NCBI RefSeq assembly: GCF_000367525.1
Contig: NZ_HF570956.1
Coordinates: 2,438,428-2,484,919 of the forward strand
Reading direction: 5' to 3'
DNA: 46,492 bases
Origin: Phycicoccus elongatus Lp2
GTDB taxonomy: Bacteria; Actinomycetota; Actinomycetes; Actinomycetales; Dermatophilaceae
Positions within the stretch are counted from its first letter, which is position 1, and every line of letters starts with the position of its first letter. The position numbers were made by a program, and so were the translations under genes. This document shows positions 9,543-17,495 of the stretch, in pieces. The notes under the pieces are model-generated. The model had not been told where the DNA came from. It did no database searches and saw only the letters and a list, made by a program, of their open reading frames with translations.

Positions 9543-9560
9543 ACCCTACGGCCGTAGGAT
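9543..9560. promoter_or_regulatory. Back-to-back -10 boxes of moeB and tetR under a perfect 14-bp palindrome
   Basis: CCTACGGCCGTAGG at 9545-9558 is its own reverse complement. It overlaps the minus-strand TAGGGT (9548-9543, moeB) and the plus-strand TAGGAT (9555-9560, tetR). A TetR dimer bound here would cover both -10 boxes, so it is the best candidate operator for the adjacent regulator. Confidence 0.55.
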
Positions 9561-9595
9561 GACGGCCAGCCGAGCACCGTCGCCCGAAGGACACC

Positions 9596-10231
9596 ATGAC
9601 CAGTTTGCCCACCCGCGGCCAGCGGATGCCACGCACCGAGCGCCGAGCGCAACTCCTCGACGCTGCACAATCGGTCTTCGTGGCCAGGGGCTACCACGCG
9701 GCAGCGATGGACGAGATCGCTGATCGCGCCGGGGTGTCCAAGCCGGTTCTCTACCAACACTTCCCGGGCAAGCTGGAGCTCTACCTCGCGCTCCTGGACC
9801 AGCACTGCGACACCCTCGAGCGCCTGGTCCGCGAGGCCTTGGCCAAGCCCGCCGCCGACAACCACGATCGGGTGATGGCGACAATTGCGGCCTACTACGA
9901 GTTCGTCTCCCGTGAGGGCGCGGCCTTCCGGATGGTTTTCGAATCCGACCTGACCGGCGTCCCGCAGGTGCGGACCCGTCTCGACAATGTCGAGTTGGCG
10001 TGCGCCGAGATGATCGCCGACGTGATCTCCGCGGACACCGGAATCGACGACGAGCGCGCCATGCTGCTCGGCACCGCGTTGGCCGGGATGGCCCAGATCA
10101 CTGCACGGCACTGGCTCGGCCAGAACGGCACCCTCAGCCGCAACGACGCCGCCACGCTCATCGGGGCGCTGGCCTGGCGCGGTCTGGGGTCGATTCCCAT
10201 GGTCGCCGGGGAAGGATCCGACGCCTCGTAG
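9596..10231 (+). CDS. TetR/AcrR family transcriptional regulator
   Basis: About 211 aa. N-terminal HTH with RRAQLLDAAQSVFVARGYHA followed by the recognition region ADRAGVSKPVLYQHFPGKLE, then an all-helical ligand/dimer domain. The ligand is unknown. It is divergent from moeB, in the same place as the TetR regulator between moeB and DUF3107 in mycobacteria. The leader is about 35 nt and carries GAAGGA 7 nt before the ATG, so unlike its neighbours it uses a normal ribosome binding site. It probably represses itself and moeB-adnAB through the palindrome at 9545-9558 (inference). Confidence 0.88.
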   Translation: MTSLPTRGQRMPRTERRAQLLDAAQSVFVARGYHAAAMDEIADRAGVSKPVLYQHFPGKLELYLALLDQHCDTLERLVREALAKPAADNHDRVMATIAAYYEFVSREGAAFRMVFESDLTGVPQVRTRLDNVELACAEMIADVISADTGIDDERAMLLGTALAGMAQITARHWLGQNGTLSRNDAATLIGALAWRGLGSIPMVAGEGSDAS

Positions 10232-10274
10232 GGTTGGGACAAGGAACCCAAGCCAACAGAAAGGTGGATCGGCC

Positions 10275-10499
10275 GTGGAGGTCACCATCGGAGTCCAGAA
10301 CGTCGCCCGCGAGATCTCGATCGAAACCGACGCCAGCGCGGCGGATGTCCACAAGGCCGTGCAGGCAGCCATCAGCGAGGGTGGTGTTCTCGAACTCACC
10401 GACAGCAAGGGCCGCAAGGTCTTCGTCCCGGGACATGCCTTGGGGTGGGTGCTGATCGGCGAGAGCGAGCGCGGCAAGGTCGGCTTCGGCCGCGAGTGA
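10275..10499 (+). CDS. DUF3107 family small protein
   Basis: 74 aa, GTG start 10 nt after AGAAAGG. The sequence VTIGVQNVAREISIETDASA, then ELTDSKGRKVFVPG and a GWVLIGE end, fits the actinobacterial DUF3107 family, usually found beside this TetR gene. Predicted small alpha/beta cytoplasmic protein; function unknown. Confidence 0.85.
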   Translation: MEVTIGVQNVAREISIETDASAADVHKAVQAAISEGGVLELTDSKGRKVFVPGHALGWVLIGESERGKVGFGRE

Positions 10500-10676
10500 G
10501 CCAGCACGTCTGAAACGGCTCGCCGGAAGGTCGCGACGACTCGGCGGGTCCCAGATCCCGAATTCCGGGGTGGGCGCGACTAGATTTGAAGCGGACCGAG
10601 GTTGCTGCCTTGGCCGGACTTGGACGAGTCGTCCATGTCCACCGCGTGGGTCCCATGGGCCCGGAAGGAGTTCAGC

Positions 10677-10949
10677 ATGACCATCGGCGCCATCATCGGC
10701 ACGATCATCTTCGGTGCCGTCATCGGCATTCTCGCTCGGGCCGTGCTGCCGGGCCGCCAGTCCATCAGCGCGGTGGTCACCGTGATCCTCGGCATCCTGG
10801 GAGCCCTCATCGGCTACTGGGTCTGGGGCTCGGTGATGGGCAAGGGTGACACCTCGGGGATCGACGTGATCCGCTGGATCATCAGCATCATCGCGGCCGC
10901 TGTGCTCGTCGTCATCTACGGCCTGGCCGTGGGACGCAAGCAGGTCTGA
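10677..10949 (+). CDS. GlsB/YeaQ/YmgE-type small membrane stress protein
   Basis: 90 aa. Three hydrophobic segments: IIGTIIFGAVIGILARAVLPG, a middle VVTVILGILGALIGYWVWG, and a C-terminal IISIIAAAVLVVIYGLAVG. The Gly-rich pattern is that of the transglycosylase-associated (YeaQ) family linked to stress responses; the biochemical role is unknown. The ATG at 10677 follows AAGGAG by 7 nt; an upstream ATG at 10602 would add a non-hydrophobic, unlike stretch. The 177 bp before it show no other gene. It ends just before a strong terminator. Confidence 0.85.
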   Translation: MTIGAIIGTIIFGAVIGILARAVLPGRQSISAVVTVILGILGALIGYWVWGSVMGKGDTSGIDVIRWIISIIAAAVLVVIYGLAVGRKQV

Positions 10950-10954
10950 CCGAT

Positions 10955-11006
10955 CAGACAACCGAAAGGGCCCCCGCCGGCAGGTGGGGGCCCTTTCGGT
11001 TGTCTG
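10955..11006. terminator. Bidirectional hairpin terminator, 21-bp perfect stem
   Basis: Arms 10955-10975 and 10986-11006 are exact reverse complements around a 10-nt loop. The stem combines an outer part (CAGACAACCGAAAGGG) with an inner run of five C:G pairs. It sits between two convergent genes and has no U-tract. Confidence 0.9.
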
Positions 11007-11043
11007 GAGTGGTGGCTCCGGCGCCTTGGTCACCGGTGGTGGG

Positions 11044-11730
11044 TCAGGAACTCAGGCCCAGGCGATTCATCCGCTCTTGGTGGCGTTCCCGCAGCCGGGC
11101 GAACATGTCGCCGACCTGGGTCAGATCGGCCTCACCGCCGACGAGCAGGTTGGCCAGGGCGTCCCGCTCGACTGCCACCGCCTGGGCCTGGGAGAGCGCC
11201 TCACCCATCAGCCTGCGTCCCCAGAGCGAGAGACGACCAACCGTGCGTGGATCGGTGACCAGGGCCGCACGCACCACCGGAACGATGAACTCCGCCTCGT
11301 CGGACTCGTCCAGGGCTGCCGTCATCGCGACCATGGTCCGCTCGTCGACGAAGCCGGCGAGCTCGCGGTAGAAGTCCTTGGCGACGCCCTCGCCCACGTA
11401 AGCCTTGACCAGGGCCTCCAGCCAGTCGCTCGGGCGGGTGCGCTCGTGGAAGGCGGCGAAGGGCACGACGAAGGGCGCCATGGCCTGCTGCGGGTCGATT
11501 CCTTCGCCGCGCATGTGGTTCGTCAGGTCGCTGAAGGCCTTGAACTCGGCGAACGCCAGCTGGGCCATCGCGGTCTTGAGACCGAGTGTGGGAGCCAGGT
11601 CCGCATCGGCCGCCATCCGCAGGGAGGCCATGAGCGATCCGTGGGCGAGCACGCCCAGGACGTCGGTCAACGCCCCTCGGTATGCCGCGTCGTCGGCCGG
11701 GCGGGTCGTCGCCGGGGGCACGTCGGTCAT
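11044..11730 (-). CDS. Ferritin-like fold protein (Rv3210c-like)
   Basis: 228 aa, mostly helical, with spaced acidic/His positions (AFAEFKAFSDLTNHM, AAFHERT, KDFYRELAGFVDERT) resembling ferritin-like proteins with a tRNA-hydroxylase-like domain. I recall an equivalent in mycobacteria between DUF3107 and rhlE. Whether it binds a di-iron centre is not clear from the sequence. ATG at 11730, 6 nt after TAGGCT. Confidence 0.75.
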   Translation of the reverse strand: MTDVPPATTRPADDAAYRGALTDVLGVLAHGSLMASLRMAADADLAPTLGLKTAMAQLAFAEFKAFSDLTNHMRGEGIDPQQAMAPFVVPFAAFHERTRPSDWLEALVKAYVGEGVAKDFYRELAGFVDERTMVAMTAALDESDEAEFIVPVVRAALVTDPRTVGRLSLWGRRLMGEALSQAQAVAVERDALANLLVGGEADLTQVGDMFARLRERHQERMNRLGLSS

Positions 11731-11736
11731 GGCTGG

Positions 11737-11742
11737 AGCCTA
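11737..11742 (-). promoter_or_regulatory. -10 box TAGGCT, leaderless ferritin-like gene
   Basis: TAGGCT read on the minus strand ends 6 nt before the ATG at 11730, and no Shine-Dalgarno sequence is present. Confidence 0.5.
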
Positions 11743-11917
11743 ACGGCGGGTAGACTTCTGTCGTCCACGGTGCCCGGTCGGCACGATGACGACTTCCCAC
11801 AGCGGCGGCACGCTCCCCGGATCACGATGGAGCCAGCCGCCCGAGCAGACCTCCGATCGGCCCACATTTTCGCAGGCGACGCCGCGCGCCGCCGCATGCC
11901 CGATCAACGGAGTTCCC

Positions 11918-13417
11918 TTGACCGACACCGCAGAGCAGTCCTTCGGCGATTTCCCGATCCACCCCGACATCGTCGCCGCCCTGGCCGATCACGGGATCAC
12001 CCACCCGTTCCCAATCCAAGCGATGACGTTGCCTGTGGCCCTGGGCCGCCACGACATCATCGGCCAGGCCAAGACCGGCACCGGCAAGACGCTCGGCTTC
12101 GGCATCCCGCTCCTGCAGGGCGTCGTGTCCCCCCGTGATCCCGAGTGGGCTGACTTCACGCACGCGGGCAAGCCGCAGGCGCTGGCCGTCGCCCCCACCC
12201 GTGAGCTCGCCGTGCAGGTGGCCGCCGACCTCGAGCGGGCCGGCAAACGCCGCGGCATCCGCGTGCTCACCATCTACGGCGGGCGCGCCTTCGAGCCGCA
12301 GATCGACGCCCTGCAGCGCGGCGTCGAGGTGGTCGTCGGCACACCCGGACGCCTCATCGACCTGGCCAAGCAGGGCCACCTGGACCTCTCCCGTGCCCGC
12401 ACCGTCGTCCTCGACGAGGCCGACGAGATGCTGGACCTGGGCTTCCTTCCCGATGTCGAGAAGATCCTGGCGATGACCCCGCCGAACCGTCACACGATGC
12501 TCTTCTCGGCGACCATGCCCGGAGCCGTCGTGGCGCTGGCCCGCCGGTACATGACCCAGCCGACCCACATCCGCGCCATGTCGGAGTCCGAGGGCGACAC
12601 CAGCCAGACGGTCAAGGCGATCAGCCAGTTCGTCTATCGCGCACACGCGATGGACAAGACCGAGATGCTCGCGCGCATCCTCCAGGCCCGCGGACGCGGC
12701 CTGACGATCATCTTCAGCCGCACCAAGCGCACCGCCGCCAAGGTGGCCGATGACCTCACCGAGCGCGGTTTCGCCGCCGCCCCCTTGCACGGCGACCTCG
12801 GACAGGGCGCCCGCGAGCAGGCACTGCGCGCCTTCCGGTCCGGCAAGGTCGACGTCCTGGTCGCCACCGATGTCGCGGCCCGAGGCATCGATGTCGAGAA
12901 CGTCACCCACGTCATCAACTACCAGTGCCCGGAGGACGAGAAGACCTACGTGCACCGGATCGGTCGCACCGGTCGCGCCGGCAACACCGGCGTGGCCGTC
13001 ACCTTCGTGGACTGGGACGACCTGCACCGGTGGACCCTGATCAACAAAGCCCTCGACCTCGGCATCCCCGAGCCCGAGGAGACCTACTCGTCCTCGGAGC
13101 ACCTCTACGAGGAGTTGGACATCCCCCGGGAGGCCAAGGGTCGGCTGCCCAAGGCGCAGCAGACCCGCGCCGGGCTGGCCGCCGAGACCCTGGAGGACCT
13201 CGGTGAGACAGGCAAGTCCGCGGGCCGCGGTCAGTCGCACGGCCGTGGCCGTGACAGCGGTGGCCGAGACAACGGAGGCCGAGGCGGGCAGAGTGGTCGC
13301 GGCGAGCGGTCGGCACGAGGCACTGACCGCACGACCGACGAGGGCCCGAGCCGGCCGCGGCGCAACCGCAGCCGTCGACGCACCCGTGGCGGCCAGGGCA
13401 GTCCCGAGAACGCCTGA
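11918..13417 (+). CDS. rhlE: DEAD-box ATP-dependent RNA helicase
   Basis: About 499 aa. Unwinds short RNA duplexes in ribosome assembly or RNA decay. Motifs in order: Q motif FPIQAMTLPVAL, Walker A AKTGTGKT, PTRELAVQ, GGRAFEPQ, VGTPGRLID, DEAD (VLDEADEMLDLGF), SAT (LFSATMP), then IIFSRTKRT, VATDVAARGIDVENV and HRIGRTGRAG. The C-terminus is a basic Gly/Arg/Ser tail of RNA-binding type. The start is uncertain: TTG 11918 follows ACGGAG and begins where similarity should begin; ATG 11786 would add 44 residues without helicase character. Confidence 0.85.
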   Translation: MTDTAEQSFGDFPIHPDIVAALADHGITHPFPIQAMTLPVALGRHDIIGQAKTGTGKTLGFGIPLLQGVVSPRDPEWADFTHAGKPQALAVAPTRELAVQVAADLERAGKRRGIRVLTIYGGRAFEPQIDALQRGVEVVVGTPGRLIDLAKQGHLDLSRARTVVLDEADEMLDLGFLPDVEKILAMTPPNRHTMLFSATMPGAVVALARRYMTQPTHIRAMSESEGDTSQTVKAISQFVYRAHAMDKTEMLARILQARGRGLTIIFSRTKRTAAKVADDLTERGFAAAPLHGDLGQGAREQALRAFRSGKVDVLVATDVAARGIDVENVTHVINYQCPEDEKTYVHRIGRTGRAGNTGVAVTFVDWDDLHRWTLINKALDLGIPEPEETYSSSEHLYEELDIPREAKGRLPKAQQTRAGLAAETLEDLGETGKSAGRGQSHGRGRDSGGRDNGGRGGQSGRGERSARGTDRTTDEGPSRPRRNRSRRRTRGGQGSPENA

Positions 13418-13446
13418 GGCGGGAGGTGCGGGTTCGGACCTGGCGT

Positions 13447-14508
13447 TCAGTCGGGCCGGATCGTGCTCGTGTCGATGACGTAGCGATAGCGCACGCCACC
13501 GGCCACCACGGTGTCGTATGCCGTGTCGATGGTGGTCGTGTCGCTCGCGTCGAGGGTCTCGACCGTTGCGCCGATGCCGTGCTCGGCACAGAAGTCGAGC
13601 ATCTCCTGCGTCTCGGCGATGCCCCCGATCTGGGAACCGGTCAGCACCTTGTTCCCCCCGATGACGGCGAAGGGTCGGACCGAGTAGGGCTCATCGGGGA
13701 GTCCGACGTTGACGAGTGCACCAAAGGGTGACAGCAGACGCAGGTAGGCCTCCATGTCGAGGTTGGCGCTCACCGTGTTGATGATGAGGTCGAATCGCCC
13801 ACGCGCTGCCTTCATGGCCTCGGCGTCACCGGTGGCGAGGTGCTCGGATGCCCCCAGCGCCCTGGCGTCATCGGCCTTGTCCATGGAGCGTGACAAGGTG
13901 GTGACCTCGGCCCCCATCGCGTGGGCGAGCTTGACGGCCATGTGACCCAGGCCGCCGACGCCGACGACGGCGACCTTGCGGCCCGGACCTGCACCCCAGC
14001 GCTTGAGCGGGCTGTACGTCGTGATGCCCGCGCACATCAAGGGCGCCGCCTCGTCGAGGTCGATGCCCTCCGGGATCCGGACGACCATCCGCTCGGTCAC
14101 CACGATCTGCCGGCTGTAGCCGCCGGCCGCCCATTCGCCGTCATAGTTCCGTGAGTTGTAGGTGCCCACTGCACCCTTCTCACAGAACTGCTCGAAACCG
14201 TTCTTGCACTGCTCGCACTCGGTGCAGGAGTCGACGAGACACCCGACCCCGACGCGATCGCCCACGGCATACCTGGTCACCGAATCCCCCACCGCCGCAA
14301 CAGTTCCGGCGATCTCGTGTCCGGTCACGATCGGGTAGTGCGCGGCACCCCACTCGTCACGCACGGTGTGGATGTCGCTGTGGCAGATGCCCGCGAAGGC
14401 GATGTCGATGAGCACGTCGTCGTCGCGCAGATCGCGACGCTCGATCTGCTCGGCGCGAAACGGCGCACCGGCAGAGGGGACAACGAGGGCTTCGGTGGTG
14501 TGCGGCAT
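13447..14508 (-). CDS. Zinc-dependent NAD(P)-alcohol dehydrogenase, YahK/AdhC type
   Basis: About 353 aa. Oxidises alcohols or reduces aldehydes, broad substrate in this cinnamyl-ADH-like branch. Catalytic zinc residues are Cys42 (GICHSDIH) and His64-Glu65 (VTGHEIAG); structural zinc Cys are C95, C98, C101 and C109 (SCTECEQCKNGFEQFC). The Rossmann motif is VGVGGLGHMA. The ATG at 14508 lies within an octamer copy (GTATGCCG) and 7 nt after TAGGGT. Convergent with the helicase gene, 29 bp apart. Confidence 0.88.
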   Translation of the reverse strand: MPHTTEALVVPSAGAPFRAEQIERRDLRDDDVLIDIAFAGICHSDIHTVRDEWGAAHYPIVTGHEIAGTVAAVGDSVTRYAVGDRVGVGCLVDSCTECEQCKNGFEQFCEKGAVGTYNSRNYDGEWAAGGYSRQIVVTERMVVRIPEGIDLDEAAPLMCAGITTYSPLKRWGAGPGRKVAVVGVGGLGHMAVKLAHAMGAEVTTLSRSMDKADDARALGASEHLATGDAEAMKAARGRFDLIINTVSANLDMEAYLRLLSPFGALVNVGLPDEPYSVRPFAVIGGNKVLTGSQIGGIAETQEMLDFCAEHGIGATVETLDASDTTTIDTAYDTVVAGGVRYRYVIDTSTIRPD

Positions 14509-14515
14509 ACCGCCC

Positions 14516-14521
14516 ACCCTA
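14516..14521 (-). promoter_or_regulatory. -10 box TAGGGT of the alcohol dehydrogenase
   Basis: The minus-strand TAGGGT ends 7 nt before the ATG at 14508; no ribosome binding site is visible. Confidence 0.5.
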
Positions 14522-14539
14522 CGACCGGTACGACCGTGG

Positions 14540-15328
14540 TCACAGGTGCGGCAACAAACCCTTCGCGATGTCGCGATAGGCGGCGGCGCCCTTGGAGCTC
14601 CTCGCCGTGGCAAGGATCGAGCGGCCGACGGCGGGGGCCTCGGCAAAGCGCACCGTCTTCGGGATCGGCGGCTCGAGGACGGTCAGGCCGTAGCGCTCCC
14701 CCACGTCGGCGAGGACCTCGCGGGCATGGTTCGAGCGTCCGTCGTAGAGAGTCGGCAGGACCCCGAGGACGGTGAGCCTCTTGTTGAGGAACTTCTTGAC
14801 GTCCTTGACCGTGTCGAGCAGTTGCCCGACCCCGCGGTGCCCCAGCATCTCGGCCGGCATCGGAATGATGAGGCCGCTTGCCGCGGTCAGGGCGTTGAGG
14901 GTCAGGACACCCAGGCTCGGGGAGCAGTCGAGGAGCACGACGTCGTAGTCGGTGGACACGCCCTCGAGGACCTGCTGCAGGACGTACTCGCGGGCCGGGC
15001 GTCCCAGGAGGGCGGCCTCGGTGCCGGCCAGGTCAATGGAACTCGGGACGAGATCGACACCGTCCTCGCACTCGACGATGACGTCGGCAAGCTCGGCCTG
15101 CCCCAGCAGGACGTCGTGGATCGAGTCCTCGACCGCGTCGGGGTCCACGCCCAAGGAGAAGGTCAGGCAGGCCTGGGCGTCCAGATCGACGAGCAGCACG
15201 CGTTTGCCGAGCTCGGCGAAGGCCGCGCCAAGGGAAGCCACCGAGGTCGTCTTGGCGACCCCGCCCTTCTGGTTGGCGACGGCGATGACGGCCGGCTTGT
15301 GCGCCTTGGCCCTTGCCTTCGGGGGCAC
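14540..15328 (-). CDS. ParA/Soj-family ATPase (orphan)
   Basis: 262 aa. Deviant Walker A KGGVAKTT (about 21-28), DLDAQACLT, and Walker B VVLLDCSPSLG identify the ParA/MinD family. No parB gene or parS-like site is adjacent, so this is probably an orphan used for positioning a protein or cellular cargo, not the chromosomal parABS pair. The GTG at 15328 follows AAGGAG by 7 nt; the frame is open to 15367. The 144 bp on to the PHP gene hold one octamer copy (15374). Confidence 0.85.
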   Translation of the reverse strand: MPPKARAKAHKPAVIAVANQKGGVAKTTSVASLGAAFAELGKRVLLVDLDAQACLTFSLGVDPDAVEDSIHDVLLGQAELADVIVECEDGVDLVPSSIDLAGTEAALLGRPAREYVLQQVLEGVSTDYDVVLLDCSPSLGVLTLNALTAASGLIIPMPAEMLGHRGVGQLLDTVKDVKKFLNKRLTVLGVLPTLYDGRSNHAREVLADVGERYGLTVLEPPIPKTVRFAEAPAVGRSILATARSSKGAAAYRDIAKGLLPHL

Positions 15329-15472
15329 GGTGAACTCCTTCGGACTCCTGCGGGGACGGCAGCCCACCCTCTGGTATGCCGCGGGCCCCAGTCTCGCACG
15401 CCGGCCCCCACTCGCTACCTTGGTGCCATGCCGGCGGGGGACGGTCCGATGGGCGGCGGCATTGAGGTGGAC

Positions 15473-16324
15473 TCAGCCCGGCGGTAGGTAACCCCCGGCC
15501 GTCGACGCTGCGAGGATCCGCTCGAACTGCTCGGGCGACGTGGCGTTCTCCCCGAGTCGATTGAGTTTCCCCGCACCGTGGTAGTCGCTGCTCCCGGTCG
15601 CGATGAGGTCATGCTCTCGCACGATCGAGCAGGCAAGGTCACGCGCTGCGTCGTCGTGATCGCGGTGGTCGACCTCGAGGCCGTCGAGCCCGGCATCGAC
15701 CATCTCGAGCACCACCGCGGGGTCGAGCACTCGGCCGCGCGAGCCCGTGAACGGGTGTGCAATGACCGATACACCGCCGGCGGCGGCCACGAGCGCGATC
15801 GCGCGGACCGGGTCGACGGCGTAGTGGCTGACGTAGTAGCGGCTGTCGTTGTGGAGCCAGTCCCGGAAGGCGGCGGCCCGATCGGGAACGACACCCGCCG
15901 CGACGAGCGCGTCCGCCAGATGGGGCCGCCCCAACGTCGCACCGGGCGCCAATTGCGCTCGCACCTCCTCGATCGAGATCGGGATGCCGTCCGCAGCCAT
16001 CCGCTCGACCATTCGGTCCATCCGGGTCAGGCGTGACCTGCGCGCCTGCTCGAGTTCGGTGACCAAGGCCTGGTTGCCGGGGTCGACCAGATAGCCCAGG
16101 AGGTGGATGCTGCGCCCACCACGTTGGCAGGAGATCTCGATGCCCGGGACGAAGCCGAGCCCGGCCGCCTGCGCGGCTCCTCTCGCGGCCGTCCACCCGC
16201 GCGTCGTGTCGTGGTCGGTCAGTGCGAGCACATCCAGACCGGCCTCGCGGGCACTGGCCACGACGTCGGCCGGTGCCTGGGTCCCGTCACTCTCCGTCGA
16301 GTGGGTGTGCAGGTCGATCCGCAT
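15473..16324 (-). CDS. PHP-domain metal phosphoesterase (YciV/RNase AM-like)
   Basis: 283 aa. N-terminal metal motif DLHTHSTESDG, then LALTDHDTTRGW, FVPGIEISC, a later VIAHPFT, and C-terminal GSSDYHGAGK: the complete PHP set. Proteins of this size act as 3',5'-nucleoside bisphosphate phosphatases or 5'-3' exonucleases on short RNA (family knowledge). ATG at 16324, 6 nt after TAGGGT. Confidence 0.85.
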   Translation of the reverse strand: MRIDLHTHSTESDGTQAPADVVASAREAGLDVLALTDHDTTRGWTAARGAAQAAGLGFVPGIEISCQRGGRSIHLLGYLVDPGNQALVTELEQARRSRLTRMDRMVERMAADGIPISIEEVRAQLAPGATLGRPHLADALVAAGVVPDRAAAFRDWLHNDSRYYVSHYAVDPVRAIALVAAAGGVSVIAHPFTGSRGRVLDPAVVLEMVDAGLDGLEVDHRDHDDAARDLACSIVREHDLIATGSSDYHGAGKLNRLGENATSPEQFERILAASTAGGYLPPG

Positions 16325-16330
16325 GAGGCC

Positions 16331-16336
16331 ACCCTA
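16331..16336 (-). promoter_or_regulatory. -10 box TAGGGT, leaderless PHP gene
   Basis: The minus-strand TAGGGT ends 6 nt before the ATG at 16324. Confidence 0.5.
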
Positions 16337-16349
16337 GGACCGGCCGAGG

Positions 16350-17405
16350 TCAGCGCCGGGGCACCAGCAGCGTCAGATCGAGGTCGAGCACGACGTTGGG
16401 GAGGTACGTGCCGCTCTCGTCGCGCAGCGGGAAGTTGGTGCACGGAAGATCCTTGGTCGCGACCAGGCGCGTCCGCAGGGCGCCCACGTCGGTGCGTCCC
16501 GGCAGATCGAAGCGCTCCAGCACCTCGGACCAGGCGTGAACGGTGTCCCCGGCGAAGGTGGGATTGCAGTGGGTGCCGGCATTGATCGCGAGGATCGTCT
16601 GAGCGTTGGCCAAACCGTTGTGCGACAACGCGCGCGCAATGGAGATGAGGTGGCCGCCATAGACGATGCGACGACCGAAACGACCGTCCCTCTCGACGAA
16701 CTGGTTGAAGTGCACTTTCGCGGTGTTGTGCCACAGGCGGGTGGCCGTCATGTGCTCGGCCTCCTCGATCGTCATGCCGTCGACGTGGTCGATCCGCTCC
16801 CCCACCTCGTAGTCGTCCCAGAGGAACGGGCTGCCCGCCAGCGCGATGTCATAGTCCGCGCCGGTCAGCCCGGGGGGCACGACGAGGTCAGCGGCCGCCA
16901 CGACCGTCGGCAACTGTGGGATGAGGGTCTCGGGTGCCGGGCTCGACTCGTCACGCTTGCGCACCATCACCCAGCGCACATAGTCGAGCACGACGTCACC
17001 ATGTTGATTGGTGCCGGTCGAATGGACGTACACCACACCGGTCTTCCCGTCGCGGTTCGCCTTGATGCCGACGATCTCCGACCGCGCGGCGAGGGTGTCA
17101 CCGGGGAAGACCGGTGCGGTGAAACGGCACGCGGCATACCCGAGGTTGGCGACAGCGTTGAGCGAGACCTCGGGGACGGTCTTCCCGAACACCGTGTGGA
17201 AGACGAGCAGGGGATCCAAGGGCATGCGCTCCATCCCCATCGAGGCCGCGAAGGTCTCCCCTGAGGTCAACGCAAAACGTGCTCCGTAGAGCGCCGTGTA
17301 GAGCGCGGCATCACCGACCGTCACGGTGCGTGGGCTGGTGTGAACCAACTCCTGACCGACGGTGAAGTCCTCGAAATAGTTGCCGGCGTACGTCTTGCTC
17401 GTCAT
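16350..17405 (-). CDS. mch: MaoC-family dehydratase, probable mesaconyl-CoA hydratase
   Basis: 351 aa, a double hot-dog protein. The N-terminal YFEDFTVGQELVHTSPRTVT and the second-half WDDYEVGERIDHVDGMTIEE, with the hydratase-like FNQFVERDGRFGRRIVYGGH, resemble mesaconyl-CoA (beta-methylmalyl-CoA) hydratases of the ethylmalonyl-CoA pathway, which hydrate mesaconyl-CoA. Candidates for the preceding and following steps are elsewhere in the window (28.5 and 40 kb), which supports the call. Start ATG 17405; GAGGAT ends 7 nt before it. About 90 bp separate it from thrE; they hold one octamer copy. Confidence 0.8.
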   Translation of the reverse strand: MTSKTYAGNYFEDFTVGQELVHTSPRTVTVGDAALYTALYGARFALTSGETFAASMGMERMPLDPLLVFHTVFGKTVPEVSLNAVANLGYAACRFTAPVFPGDTLAARSEIVGIKANRDGKTGVVYVHSTGTNQHGDVVLDYVRWVMVRKRDESSPAPETLIPQLPTVVAAADLVVPPGLTGADYDIALAGSPFLWDDYEVGERIDHVDGMTIEEAEHMTATRLWHNTAKVHFNQFVERDGRFGRRIVYGGHLISIARALSHNGLANAQTILAINAGTHCNPTFAGDTVHAWSEVLERFDLPGRTDVGALRTRLVATKDLPCTNFPLRDESGTYLPNVVLDLDLTLLVPRR

Positions 17406-17495
17406 GGCCGCCATCCTCCCGTGCCGGGTGCGGCCACCCAACCGCCGAGACGCGTGCGTTGCCTCACAACCTCTTCGGTATGCCGTCGGGCCGGC

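Noticed and set aside
14540-15328. Chromosomal parAB partition locus
   Set aside because: No parB gene or parS-like 16-bp palindrome is adjacent, so it is called an orphan ParA-like ATPase.
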